Origin: CAYSPT01 sp964432985
GTDB taxonomy: Bacteria > Muiribacteriota > CAYSPT01
NCBI GenBank assembly: GCA_964432985.1
Contig: CAYSPT010000024.1
Coordinates: 6,724 to 70,723 of the forward strand
Direction: 5' to 3'
Length of the DNA: 64,000 nt
Of this stretch, positions 9,062-16,727 are shown one piece after another. How positions within the stretch are numbered: the stretch's first letter is position 1; every line of letters starts with the position of its first letter. The notes below the pieces were generated by a model. The model was given only the letters and a program-made list of their open reading frames with translations, had not been told where the DNA came from and searched no databases. The translations under genes were made by a program, and so were the position numbers.

Positions 9062-9089
9062 GCAGTTTATCCTGCCTTCACTGTAGCTT

Positions 9090-9189
9090 NNNNNNNNNNN
9101 NNNNNNNNNNNNNNNNNNNNNNNNNNNNNNNNNNNNNNNNNNNNNNNNNNNNNNNNNNNNNNNNNNNNNNNNNNNNNNNNNNNNNNNNN
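9090..9189. other. Assembly gap of 100 N between fliF and fliG
   Basis: Exactly 100 undetermined bases. The short flanks show no clear repeat, so its cause cannot be told; a small gene or repeat could be hidden. Confidence 0.98.
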
Positions 9190-9208
9190 TCAGGTAATAC
9201 TATATTTA

Positions 9209-10768
9209 TTAATCTTCCATGAGCCACACCTTGAGAAGCTGGGCGAAATCTTCGGGATGCTCGAACGCCTGCTGCTTGACGTGTTCCTGCATCTGCTTTT
9301 TCTCCATCTCCTCCACGGAAAGAACCGGTTCGAATACTTTCTTGCGGGCTGCCAGCCTGCGCTGCTCCTCAATTTCACGGAGCTTCTCAAGATGCCGCTT
9401 ACGCAGGGTGGTGATAACCTTGATGGTCACCGGCAGCCCCACCACAAGACCGAATATGAGCAAGAACCAGATGGTCACCTTGCGCATGTACTCGTAGCGG
9501 CTCTCCTTGCGGGCGTCCTCTATCTCTTCAAGGTACTTCTTGTCGAAGGTGTAATTCATCAGGTGAATGCTGTCCTTGCGCGACTCGTCGAGGCCGCACG
9601 CATGCGCCACCAGCTCCTGGAAGTTAAGTTTCTCTTCGTCGGTCATCTTCTCCCGGTCGATAACCACCGAGACAGTCAGCCGATTGAGGGTGCCGGGGGA
9701 AAGATAGTGGCTGACATTTTCCTCGTTGAACCCGTAATTGGTCATGTTTTCTGTCTTGGTGTACTCCGCCTTCTCGTGCCCGAGCTTGCTCTGGTAACCG
9801 GGGATATTGGAATCGGTCCCGGGAACGCCGCCGGGCGTAACACCCAGCCCGTTCCACTTCTCTTCGTTCTTCTGGTCGCTGATGGCAACTCCCGACTCTT
9901 CACCCTCCACCGGGGGTGTGATGGTGTGGGATTTCTTTTCCAACTTGTCGAAATTGAGATCCGCGGACACCCTGACCTCCGATTTCCCGGGACCGAGGAC
10001 CTTGTCGAGCATCTTCTTGATCTTGGTCTCAAGATATTTTTCCAGGGTGCGCTGAAGCTCCATCTTACGGTCGGTGGACGGGCCCTCGTCTCCGACCTCG
10101 AAATCAAGCCGTTCCGTCAGATCGGTGCCCAGGCTGTTGACCACTGAGATATTACCCGGTTTGAGGCCCGGTACAGCGTGTGCCACCAGGCTGATAATGG
10201 CTTTCACCTGCTTTTTTTCCAATGATGCAAAGGGTTTCATCGATATGACGACCGATGCGGTTACTTCCTCCTGATCTTCCTGGAACAGCTTCTCCGGAGG
10301 GATGGCAAGCAGCACCTGGACATCATCGATAGATCCCATGGACCGGATGGCGTTTTCGAGTGATCCCTGCAGGGCCTCCTGCTTTTTCAATACCTGAACG
10401 AGCTGGGTTTCTCCCAGACCAGCCCCGGCTCCGAACAACTCACTGAAGGTCTTCGATTTCCCGGGGAGGATATCCGCCTGGGCCAGGATCATCATGATCT
10501 TGTCCTTGTCCCGGCCGCTGACCATTATCTTGGTACCGTCGAGTTGGAAGGTGAATCCATTATCGGTGAGAACGGCAGTGATGGCCGCCGCTTCCTCGTA
10601 GGAGAGCGTCGCTCCAGGGAACAGTGGTTTCTGACGGCCTTTACCTCCGAAGAGTGTCAGGGCAAGCACCAGGATAACGACCAGAACAATGCCCCCGCCA
10701 ACGGCAATTTGCTGGCTTTTTCCCAGCTTTTTAAAAGTTTGAATTAGAAGATCCAGATATCTGCGCAT
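9209..10768 (-). CDS. fliF: Flagellar MS-ring protein FliF
   Basis: FliF builds the MS ring in the inner membrane, the base of the basal body. The 519-residue protein has a first transmembrane helix at about residues 21-41, a YscJ-like periplasmic domain with RBM folds (EALQGSLENAIRSMGSIDDV and AIISLVAHAVPGLKPGNISV), a second domain that includes the Gly/Pro-rich beta-collar (about 285-350), a second helix at about 431-453, and a cytoplasmic C-terminal tail for FliG binding that ends QLLKVWLMED. Its length is within the normal range (about 520-560). The start at 10768 (MRRYLDLLIQTF) is the usual position for FliF. It follows fliE after about 115 non-coding bases. Confidence 0.97.
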   Translation of the reverse strand: MRRYLDLLIQTFKKLGKSQQIAVGGGIVLVVILVLALTLFGGKGRQKPLFPGATLSYEEAAAITAVLTDNGFTFQLDGTKIMVSGRDKDKIMMILAQADILPGKSKTFSELFGAGAGLGETQLVQVLKKQEALQGSLENAIRSMGSIDDVQVLLAIPPEKLFQEDQEEVTASVVISMKPFASLEKKQVKAIISLVAHAVPGLKPGNISVVNSLGTDLTERLDFEVGDEGPSTDRKMELQRTLEKYLETKIKKMLDKVLGPGKSEVRVSADLNFDKLEKKSHTITPPVEGEESGVAISDQKNEEKWNGLGVTPGGVPGTDSNIPGYQSKLGHEKAEYTKTENMTNYGFNEENVSHYLSPGTLNRLTVSVVIDREKMTDEEKLNFQELVAHACGLDESRKDSIHLMNYTFDKKYLEEIEDARKESRYEYMRKVTIWFLLIFGLVVGLPVTIKVITTLRKRHLEKLREIEEQRRLAARKKVFEPVLSVEEMEKKQMQEHVKQQAFEHPEDFAQLLKVWLMED

Positions 10769-10883
10769 ACCATGTCCCCAACCGATTCAAGGCAAGGACA
10801 CAGTTTTCCTTTCACTGCACCCTCGCCGTGACCGTCATCTATAGTATCTTACTTCCGCATATACACCAACACAGGATTAGAAC

Positions 10884-11198
10884 CTATATTGGCATTCTCA
10901 TTATTTCTTTATATGCGTTGATGATTTTGTTCCGTACTTCCAGAGCAAACTGAAACGCTACTTTGGCTTTTTCGGCGGCAATCATGACCTGGTGGACATC
11001 CTCGATTTCACCGGTGGCCAGCTTCTGAGTCAGTATGTTGGCCTCGGACTCCAGTTTGGAAAGATCACCGATGGCGCCATCCAGCATATCGCCGAATCTG
11101 GCGATGGGATCATTGCCCGCATTGCTTTGCTGCAGCGTTTTTCCCGAGAGCTCCTTGATGGAAGACGGTACCCCCTCATAGGGCGACATCACTCTCAT
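10884..11198 (-). CDS. fliE: Flagellar hook-basal body protein FliE
   Basis: FliE joins the MS ring to the proximal rod and is the first exported rod component. The 104-residue product has the family features: a variable N terminus, DMLDGAIGDLSKLESEAN, the conserved centre LATGEIEDVHQVMIAAEKA, and the C-terminal helix AFQFALEVRNKIINAYKEIM with the RMPI end. The start ATG is 5 bases after the flgC stop, with the ribosome binding site inside the flgC end, so the two are probably coupled. Gene order flgB-flgC-fliE is conserved. Confidence 0.96.
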   Translation of the reverse strand: MRVMSPYEGVPSSIKELSGKTLQQSNAGNDPIARFGDMLDGAIGDLSKLESEANILTQKLATGEIEDVHQVMIAAEKAKVAFQFALEVRNKIINAYKEIMRMPI

Positions 11199-11203
11199 AG
11201 TAC

Positions 11204-11650
11204 CTACCTGCTTCCTCCTATTTCCAGCGCTCGATTCATCATACGGCTGGTATTGGTAATCACCGTTGTGTTTGCTTCATAGGCCCTGGTGGCGGTGATA
11301 AGATCCACCATTTCCTTGATTGGTTCGATGTTGGGAAACAGGACGTAGCCGAACTCGTCGGAATCGGGATGGGATGGATCGTACACCCGCTGAAAATTCG
11401 TTGTCATGTCTTCCTGGATGTTGGCAACCCTGACCCCGTTTCCTATCCGGTCCACCAGCGGCGTTCCGGGAACCTGGAACCGGCCCTTGGGCGGACGTTC
11501 GGAAAAAACCGCTACCTGCCGCCGGTACGGGCCGCCGTCGGCGGTACGAGTCGTGTGCGCATTGGCGATATTGTTGGCGATGAGATCCATCCTGACCCGC
11601 TCGGCAGTCAAACCCGAGCCACTGATGTCAATTGTCTGGAACAATCTCAT
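11204..11650 (-). CDS. flgC: Flagellar proximal rod protein FlgC
   Basis: FlgC is one of the proximal rod subunits spanning the periplasm. The 148-residue protein has the N-terminal rod signature SGLTAERVRMDLIANNIANA and the C-terminal helix with LITATRAYEANTTVI. The segment YDPSHPDSDEFGYV is specific to FlgC. Length is normal (about 134-150). Only three bases separate it from flgB. Exported by the flagellar type III apparatus without a cleaved signal. Confidence 0.96.
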   Translation of the reverse strand: MRLFQTIDISGSGLTAERVRMDLIANNIANAHTTRTADGGPYRRQVAVFSERPPKGRFQVPGTPLVDRIGNGVRVANIQEDMTTNFQRVYDPSHPDSDEFGYVLFPNIEPIKEMVDLITATRAYEANTTVITNTSRMMNRALEIGGSR

Positions 11651-11653
11651 GGT

Positions 11654-12142
11654 TTACGCTCCTCCTCCCTTGCTGATGATCGTGTTCAACATCTGGTACT
11701 GCTGCGTCAGGCGGCGGGCAATGACATTGTAATAAAGTGAGTTCTTGGTCATCTCCGCCACTTCCCGATCGATATCGACGCAGTTTTCATCGTTGCGGTA
11801 AATCAGATTGTTAAACTTGTTGACACTGGGTTCCAGTTCCTCGATGCGGGGAACTCCGAAATCCCAGTGACGGGAATTGCTCTTCTTGGCCCTGAAGCAG
11901 AATGTTCCTGTTTCAGTCATGCAAACCGAACTGCCGTGTATGCCCTTATCCCCACCCCACCCTGGAGAGCAGTCGAGAGCTTTGCGCAGTTCTTCCTGAA
12001 ACACCATGTCAGTGCGCTTGTACCCGGGAGTATTCACGTTGGCAATGTTGTTAGCAATGAGCTTGTGCCGCAGGCTCGAAGCGTCCAGTGCCTTTTCCAG
12101 CACCAGGTTAGTGGTGGTGGTGGTCATGTCCCGCAAAATCAT
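11654..12142 (-). CDS. flgB: Flagellar proximal rod protein FlgB
   Basis: FlgB is the rod subunit nearest the MS ring. The 162-residue product has LEKALDASSLRHKLIANNIA and NVNTPGYKRTDMVFQ at the N terminus and VDIDREVAEMTKNSLYYNVI at the C terminus, all family hallmarks. The ATG at 12142 has GGAGG 7 bases upstream. It starts only 15 bases after the hslU stop with no recognisable promoter between, so the flagellar genes are probably cotranscribed with hslU from the sigma-28-like box at 13532-13559 or from further upstream. It is slightly long for FlgB because of an insertion around residues 55-85. Confidence 0.95.
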   Translation of the reverse strand: MILRDMTTTTTNLVLEKALDASSLRHKLIANNIANVNTPGYKRTDMVFQEELRKALDCSPGWGGDKGIHGSSVCMTETGTFCFRAKKSNSRHWDFGVPRIEELEPSVNKFNNLIYRNDENCVDIDREVAEMTKNSLYYNVIARRLTQQYQMLNTIISKGGGA

Positions 12143-12157
12143 TAAAAATCCTCCACG

Positions 12158-13492
12158 TTACAATATGTACCGGCTGAGATCCCGGTCCTTGAATAGCTTG
12201 CCCACATGTTCGTCAACGTAGTTCTTGTTCACTAATACTTTCCCGGCCACGTTTTCCGGCGCCAGAAAAGCCACGTCCTCCAGCACTTTTTCCATAACCG
12301 TAAACAGCCTCCGGGCACCGATATTTTCGTGCCTCTTGTTGGCCGAGAACGCATACTCGGCCACCGAGGCAACACCGTCATCGGTAAACTGCAGGTCGAT
12401 TCCCTCAGTGCCCATCAGCGCCGTGTACTGCTTGGTGAGCGCGTTCTTCGGACGGGACAGTATGGCTTCAAAATCTTCCATGCTCAGGGCTTCCAGCTCC
12501 ACCCTGATGGGGAACCGGCCCTGGAGTTCCGGGATCAGATCTGAGGGGCTGGAGCCGTGGAAAGCGCCGGCTGCGATGAACAGAACGTGGTGCGTTCTCA
12601 CCGGACCGTATTTGCTCAGAACCGTGGTCCCCTCGACCAGAGGAAGGAGGTCACGTTGAACTCCCTGCCGCGAAACGTGGGGACCCATTCTCTCGTCTCC
12701 CCCGGTGACCTTGTCTATCTCGTCCAGAAACACGATACCGTTCGTTTCCACCCGCGAAAGCGCTTCGTGGACTACTTCCTCCATATCCACCAGGTCCGCT
12801 GCGACCTGTTGGCGGACGATGGGGAGGGCCTCTTTCACCGACATTTTCTTGCTCCTGGTTTTGCGGGGGAAGAGGTTGCCGAACATGCTCTTGAAATTGA
12901 ATCCCATCTCCTCCATGCCCGAATTGGAGAAAATTTCCACCATGGGAGTGTCTGAGACTTCCGAGTTGACTTCGATCAGCCGGTCGTCCGCTTTGCCTGC
13001 GCGCAGCAGCTCACGCCACTTCTCACGGGTAGACAGCGATATGCCGCCATCTTCGCTTCCGGCCTCCATCACGTTCCCTCCAGGAAGGAGCAAATCCAGG
13101 ATACGTTCCTCCGACAGCAGGTCTATCTTGTCGGAAAGCGCAGCTTGTTTTTCCTCTTTGACCAGCCGTACGGATTCTTCCGTCAGGTCCCTGATGATAG
13201 AATCCACGTCGCGCCCCACATAGCCGACCTCGCTGAACTTGGTGACCTCCACTTTGATGAAGGGAGATTTGGCCAGGCGGGCCAGCCGGCGGGCGATCTC
13301 GGTCTTTCCCACACCGGTGGGGCCGATCATGATAATGTTTTTCGGCAGGACCTCTTCGCGGAAATCATCGGGAAGCAAGCGGCGGCGGTACCGGTTCCTG
13401 AGCGCCACAGCCACTGACCGTTTGGCGGCATCCTGCCCCACGATGTAACGGTTGAGCTCGGCCACGATCTGCTGCGGTGTCAGGTCATTCAC
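12158..13492 (-). CDS. hslU: HslU (ClpY), unfoldase ATPase of the HslUV protease
   Basis: HslU is the AAA+ ring that unfolds substrates and feeds them to HslV in the cytoplasm. The 444-residue protein has Walker A GPTGVGKT (57-64), the pore loop GYVG (90-93), Walker B GIVFLDEIDK, the Arg-finger region GRFPIRVEL and the C-terminal DLSRYIL tail that inserts into HslV. An intermediate domain of about 120 residues separates the Walker motifs, as expected. The start is a GTG at 13492 with AAGGGAAAA upstream. It follows hslV after 182 bp that contain a strong sigma-28-like promoter, and runs directly into flgB. The codY gene found here in Bacillus is absent. Confidence 0.97.
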   Translation of the reverse strand: MNDLTPQQIVAELNRYIVGQDAAKRSVAVALRNRYRRRLLPDDFREEVLPKNIIMIGPTGVGKTEIARRLARLAKSPFIKVEVTKFSEVGYVGRDVDSIIRDLTEESVRLVKEEKQAALSDKIDLLSEERILDLLLPGGNVMEAGSEDGGISLSTREKWRELLRAGKADDRLIEVNSEVSDTPMVEIFSNSGMEEMGFNFKSMFGNLFPRKTRSKKMSVKEALPIVRQQVAADLVDMEEVVHEALSRVETNGIVFLDEIDKVTGGDERMGPHVSRQGVQRDLLPLVEGTTVLSKYGPVRTHHVLFIAAGAFHGSSPSDLIPELQGRFPIRVELEALSMEDFEAILSRPKNALTKQYTALMGTEGIDLQFTDDGVASVAEYAFSANKRHENIGARRLFTVMEKVLEDVAFLAPENVAGKVLVNKNYVDEHVGKLFKDRDLSRYIL

Positions 13493-13531
13493 GATTTGTT
13501 TTCCCTTCCCGGGTCTACTGTCCCCTCATTC

Positions 13532-13559
13532 CTATCGGCAAACATGAAGTTCAACTTTA
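13532..13559 (-). promoter_or_regulatory. FliA/sigma-D-like promoter upstream of hslU-flgB operon
   Basis: Minus-strand TAAA, 16 bases beginning GTTGAACTT, then GCCGATAG. Both halves match the flagellar sigma-28/sigma-D consensus almost perfectly. It lies about 40 bases upstream of the hslU start, inside the hslV-hslU gap, and would transcribe hslU and the whole flagellar operon. Confidence 0.75.
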
Positions 13560-13674
13560 ACGTAATTCACATTTTTCTTTTGTACACTCGCATCGACACC
13601 GTCGCCCAACTGTGAACAGTCACTTCAATTGTTAATTTCAAGTGTTATTCTTTCTGCACTCCTCAACTGATGAT

Positions 13675-14235
13675 TCATGAATTATTCTGGTTCACGGTGA
13701 GTACCATAATATTTTCGTTGGTGTGGACACATATCCCGGCAGCTATCCGGACCGATTCGCGGGCAATGGTCTCGGCGGCCAGTTCCGTGTGATCGACCAG
13801 GGCGCGGGCGGCGGCCAACGCCGCAGCGGCACCCGAACCGATGGCCGCTATCCCTTCATCGGGTTCAATCACATCACCGGCTCCGGACAGCATGAGCAGG
13901 TGGTCTTTGTCGGCCACCAGGAGGAGTGCTTCCAGGCGTCTCAGTACCCTGTCGGTCCGCCACTCTTTAACCAGCTCCACCGCGGCACGCGTGATGTCAC
14001 CCCGTGTCTTTTCCAGATGTTTCTCGAATTTATCAAAAAGAGTTAGCGCATCGGAGGAAGATCCGGCGAAACCTGCCAGAATCTTGCCTTCGGCCATGGT
14101 GCGCAGCTTCCTGGCGCCGGCCTTGACAATCATGTCTCCCAGGCTGACCTGCCCGTCAGCGGCCATGGCGACCACGTCCCCTACTCTGACCGCTGTTACC
14201 GTAGTGGACCTGAACCTGTATCTGTTACCTTCCAT
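13675..14235 (-). CDS. hslV: HslV (ClpQ), peptidase subunit of the HslUV protease
   Basis: HslV is the proteasome-beta-like peptidase that uses an N-terminal Thr exposed after processing. The 186-residue product contains TTVTAVRVGDVVAMAADGQVS near the start, GKILAGFAGSSSDALTLFDKF, ELVKEWRTDRVLRRLEALLL and the GSGAAAALAAARAL segment. The nucleophile Thr is at residue 11, so about ten residues (MEGNRYRFRS) must be removed; no start codon lies closer to it. Short propeptides occur in other HslV proteins. The usual GGDGQ is AADGQ here, with the Asp kept. The ATG at 14235 has AAAGGA upstream. It precedes hslU and follows xerC by 43 bases. Confidence 0.95.
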   Translation of the reverse strand: MEGNRYRFRSTTVTAVRVGDVVAMAADGQVSLGDMIVKAGARKLRTMAEGKILAGFAGSSSDALTLFDKFEKHLEKTRGDITRAAVELVKEWRTDRVLRRLEALLLVADKDHLLMLSGAGDVIEPDEGIAAIGSGAAAALAAARALVDHTELAAETIARESVRIAAGICVHTNENIMVLTVNQNNS

Positions 14236-14278
14236 GACCGTATCCTTTCTACTTGCCTTCTACGCTCGAGGATGTTTA

Positions 14279-15199
14279 CTATGCTCGAGGATGCGCCTTT
14301 TTGTATACTGCTTTCAGGCGGTCGACCGACACGTGCGTGTACACCTGAGTAGTGGAGATGTTGGAGTGACCCAGCAATTCCTGAACGCTCCGCAGGTCCG
14401 CTCCAGCCTCCAGGAGATGCGTGGCAAACGTGTGCCTGAAGGTGTGAGGCGATACCCCTTTCTGGAGACTGAGCTGGCGCACATATTTCTCTATTCGCCT
14501 GCCCACGCTGCGGGCTGAAAGGCGGTTACCGTACCTGTTTCTGAACAGGGGTGCTTGAAGCCCGCTAACGGGCTTTAGCCCGCCTACGGGCTTTAGCCCG
14601 CCTACGGCAGCCGGCGGATCGGAGGAGGAAACATAACTCTCCAGTGCCTCCATCGCTTTGCCGCCGAGCGGAATAATCCGTTCTTTCCGTCCCTTTCCGA
14701 GCACCCTGATCTGCCTCATCTCCATATCAACGTGCTGAAGGTTGAGCCCCGTGAGCTCACTTACTCGAAGCCCGCACCCGTACAGGAACTCCAGGATACA
14801 GCGGTCCCGCCGTCCAATTTCCGTTGACAGGTCGGGCAGCTCCAGCAAATCCTCTACCTCTTTCAAAAAAAGAAACTTCGGCAGACGTTTTTCCACCCGG
14901 GGAGAGCTGACCATGACGGCGGGATTCCGTACCAGGTCACCCCTTCTCACCATGAAAGCAAACAGTGACCTCAATGATGCCAGCTTGCGGGCGATGGATT
15001 TGTGCTTCAGACCCTGCTGTTTCAACTCTGCCAGGAAACGACGGATGTGCGCTCTCTCGACCAAGTCAAACGATGACGTACCGGGAGGAAGCGAGGAAAT
15101 GAACTGCAGTACGTCGGTCCTGTAACCACGCAGTGTATGGTCAGAGTAACGACGTTCCAGCTCGAGATGGGACAAAAAATCATTAAGGATATCTTTCAT
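14279..15199 (-). CDS. xerC: Tyrosine recombinase XerC/XerD
   Basis: This recombinase resolves chromosome dimers at dif sites. All six catalytic residues are visible (numbering from the ATG at 15199): Arg145 in GLRVSEL, Lys169 in GKGRKER, His252 and Arg255 in HTFRHTFATHLLEAG, His278 in LLGHSNISTTQ and Tyr287 in VYTHV. The N-terminal SAM-like core-binding domain is normal. Between the beta-hairpin Lys and the next conserved block, an in-frame insert of three 6-residue units (GGLKPV, GGLKPV, SGLQAP) is encoded by an 18-bp tandem repeat. A GTG at 15208 is an alternative start; neither has a clear ribosome binding site. Position between trmFO and hslV matches Bacillus codV, hence XerC rather than XerD. 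Confidence 0.92.
   Translation of the reverse strand: MKDILNDFLSHLELERRYSDHTLRGYRTDVLQFISSLPPGTSSFDLVERAHIRRFLAELKQQGLKHKSIARKLASLRSLFAFMVRRGDLVRNPAVMVSSPRVEKRLPKFLFLKEVEDLLELPDLSTEIGRRDRCILEFLYGCGLRVSELTGLNLQHVDMEMRQIRVLGKGRKERIIPLGGKAMEALESYVSSSDPPAAVGGLKPVGGLKPVSGLQAPLFRNRYGNRLSARSVGRRIEKYVRQLSLQKGVSPHTFRHTFATHLLEAGADLRSVQELLGHSNISTTQVYTHVSVDRLKAVYKKAHPRA
14553..14606. repeat. 18-bp tandem repeat inside xerC
   Basis: Three units of the type GGCTTTAGCCCGCCTACG at 14553, 14571 and 14589; the second and third are identical and the first diverged. Each unit contains the GGGCTTTAGCCC-type inverted repeat and encodes six residues in frame. Confidence 0.9.
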
Positions 15200-15257
15200 A
15201 GCAGGCACATTTTAGAAGTATCATGAGATCTCTTAGACATCAACACGTTGATTGCTA

Positions 15258-15380
15258 TTATCTCTATAAAAGCGGACGTAGGTTCTCGATAGGCCATGGA
15301 TGGCATATCGAGAAGCAGGACCTATAGCGGAGGCGTAGCCAGGATGGCGAAGCCGTGAGCGGTCCGCGTTATAGAGATAA
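15258..15380. repeat. Structured inverted-repeat element between trmFO and xerC
   Basis: Outer arms TTATCTCTATAAAAGCGGAC (15258-15277) and its near complement (15362-15380) enclose a hairpin TTCTCGATA/TATCGAGAA (15283-15291/15306-15314, with a nested GCCAT/ATGGC) and a second GC-rich hairpin-like stretch (about 15326-15358). The layout is a three-way junction. The right arm overlaps the trmFO stop codon (15369-15371). It could be a mobile palindromic element or a structured RNA; nothing here decides between them. Confidence 0.7.
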
Positions 15381-16706
15381 CAGCTCCAAGTGTTCGTCCA
15401 GAGCTTGCAGTGCTCGCTTGGCGGCGGCGGCGCGGCGCGCTTTTTTCTTGCTTACGCTTTTAGCGCTTACGCCTTTGACGCGCACGACCTTCATGGCAGG
15501 GAGCAGGCCGAAGTTGATACCCATGGGCTGGAAATTCTCCGCCGGGGACGACGATACGTAGTGCAGCAAAGCGCCGATACAGGTCTCTACGGGAAATTCG
15601 CGGTCCGGTTCTCCCCGGATGGCGCGGGCGGCATTCAATCCGGCCGCCAACCCGGTGGCAGCCGAAGGAATATACCCCTCGACACCGGTAATCTGTCCGG
15701 CAAAAAAGATGCCATGGTCGGACCGGAGCCTGAGCAGCGAGTCCAGATGAGCGGGAGAACGCAGAAAGCTGTTACGGTGCATTACACCCAGCCGGGCAAA
15801 CCGGCTGCCGGCCAGGGCCGGTATCAGTCTGAAAACCCGCCGCTGCTCGGGAAAGGTGAGCCGGGTCTGGAACCCTACCAACCCCAGCAGCTGGCCCCGA
15901 CAGTCTTCCTGGCGAAGCTGCACTACCGCAAAAGGACGTTTCCCCGTTACGGGACAGAACAACCCGACGGGTTTCATCGGTCCGAAGCGCAGTGTGTCAC
16001 GCCCGCGGCGCCCGAGTTCCTCCACCGGCAGACAGCCTTCAAAAAGCTTTTTCGGCTCGAACGAGTGAAGCTCCGCCACCCGGGCTGTGATCAGCTCGTC
16101 ACGAAACACGTCATACTCGCGCTCGTCCAGGGGACAGTTGAGATAATCGCCAGGGCCGTCACAGTACCGTGAGGCCCAGAAAGCCCTGGACATATCGATG
16201 GACTCCGCATACACCACTGGAGCGACGGCATCAAAGAAGTACAGCGATCCTTCGCCCAATCTCTGCTCCACAGCCCGGGCCAGCGGAGCGGACGTCAGGG
16301 GACCGGTAGCGATAACCAGAGGTCTGTCAGCGGGAATGGCAGTCACTTCCTCCCTGTGTACATCAATGAGAGGATGGGACATGACAGCGTTTGAAATTTC
16401 TTCGGCGAACCGTTCCCGATCCACGGCCAGTGCCCGCCCTGCGGGAACCCTGCCGGCCTCGGCGGCCCGTACAATCAATGATCCCAGGCGCCTTATTTCC
16501 TCCTTGAGAAGAGCGGAAGCGACAGGAAGTTCATTACTGCCCAGTGAATTAGAACAGACGAGTTCGGCCAGTGCACCGGTTTGGTGGGCCGGGGTACGCA
16601 CCTCCGGCCGCATCTCGAAAAGGGCCACGCGTATACCCTGCCCGGCCGCAGCCCAGGCTGCTTCAACTCCCGCCAGTCCACCACCGATAACCGTTAATCC
16701 GATCAT
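15369..16706 (-). CDS. trmFO: TrmFO, folate-dependent tRNA (uracil-54-C5) methyltransferase
   Basis: TrmFO makes ribothymidine at position 54 of tRNA using methylenetetrahydrofolate and FADH2. The 445-residue protein begins with the FAD-binding VIGGGLAGVEAAWAAAGQG and has FEMRP, the conserved CSNSLGSNELP with Cys51, and GCLPVEELGRRG with Cys225; the Thermus enzyme has the corresponding catalytic pair at 51 and 223. Further family blocks are DTLRFGPMKPVGL and ITGVEGYIPSAATGLAAGLN. Length is normal. The start ATG is 21 bases after the topA stop, so the two are cotranscribed. The last 40 residues are Lys/Ala-rich (SAKSVSKKKARRAAAAKRAL), and the stop codon lies in the inverted-repeat element. Confidence 0.97.
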   Translation of the reverse strand: MIGLTVIGGGLAGVEAAWAAAGQGIRVALFEMRPEVRTPAHQTGALAELVCSNSLGSNELPVASALLKEEIRRLGSLIVRAAEAGRVPAGRALAVDRERFAEEISNAVMSHPLIDVHREEVTAIPADRPLVIATGPLTSAPLARAVEQRLGEGSLYFFDAVAPVVYAESIDMSRAFWASRYCDGPGDYLNCPLDEREYDVFRDELITARVAELHSFEPKKLFEGCLPVEELGRRGRDTLRFGPMKPVGLFCPVTGKRPFAVVQLRQEDCRGQLLGLVGFQTRLTFPEQRRVFRLIPALAGSRFARLGVMHRNSFLRSPAHLDSLLRLRSDHGIFFAGQITGVEGYIPSAATGLAAGLNAARAIRGEPDREFPVETCIGALLHYVSSSPAENFQPMGINFGLLPAMKVVRVKGVSAKSVSKKKARRAAAAKRALQALDEHLELLSL

Positions 16707-16727
16707 GTCTACCGAAGCACAGGATAC

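Noticed and set aside
8642..10147. Long plus-strand frame across fliG and fliF
   Set aside because: It is the antisense of two clear flagellar genes, and its continuity depends on the N run.
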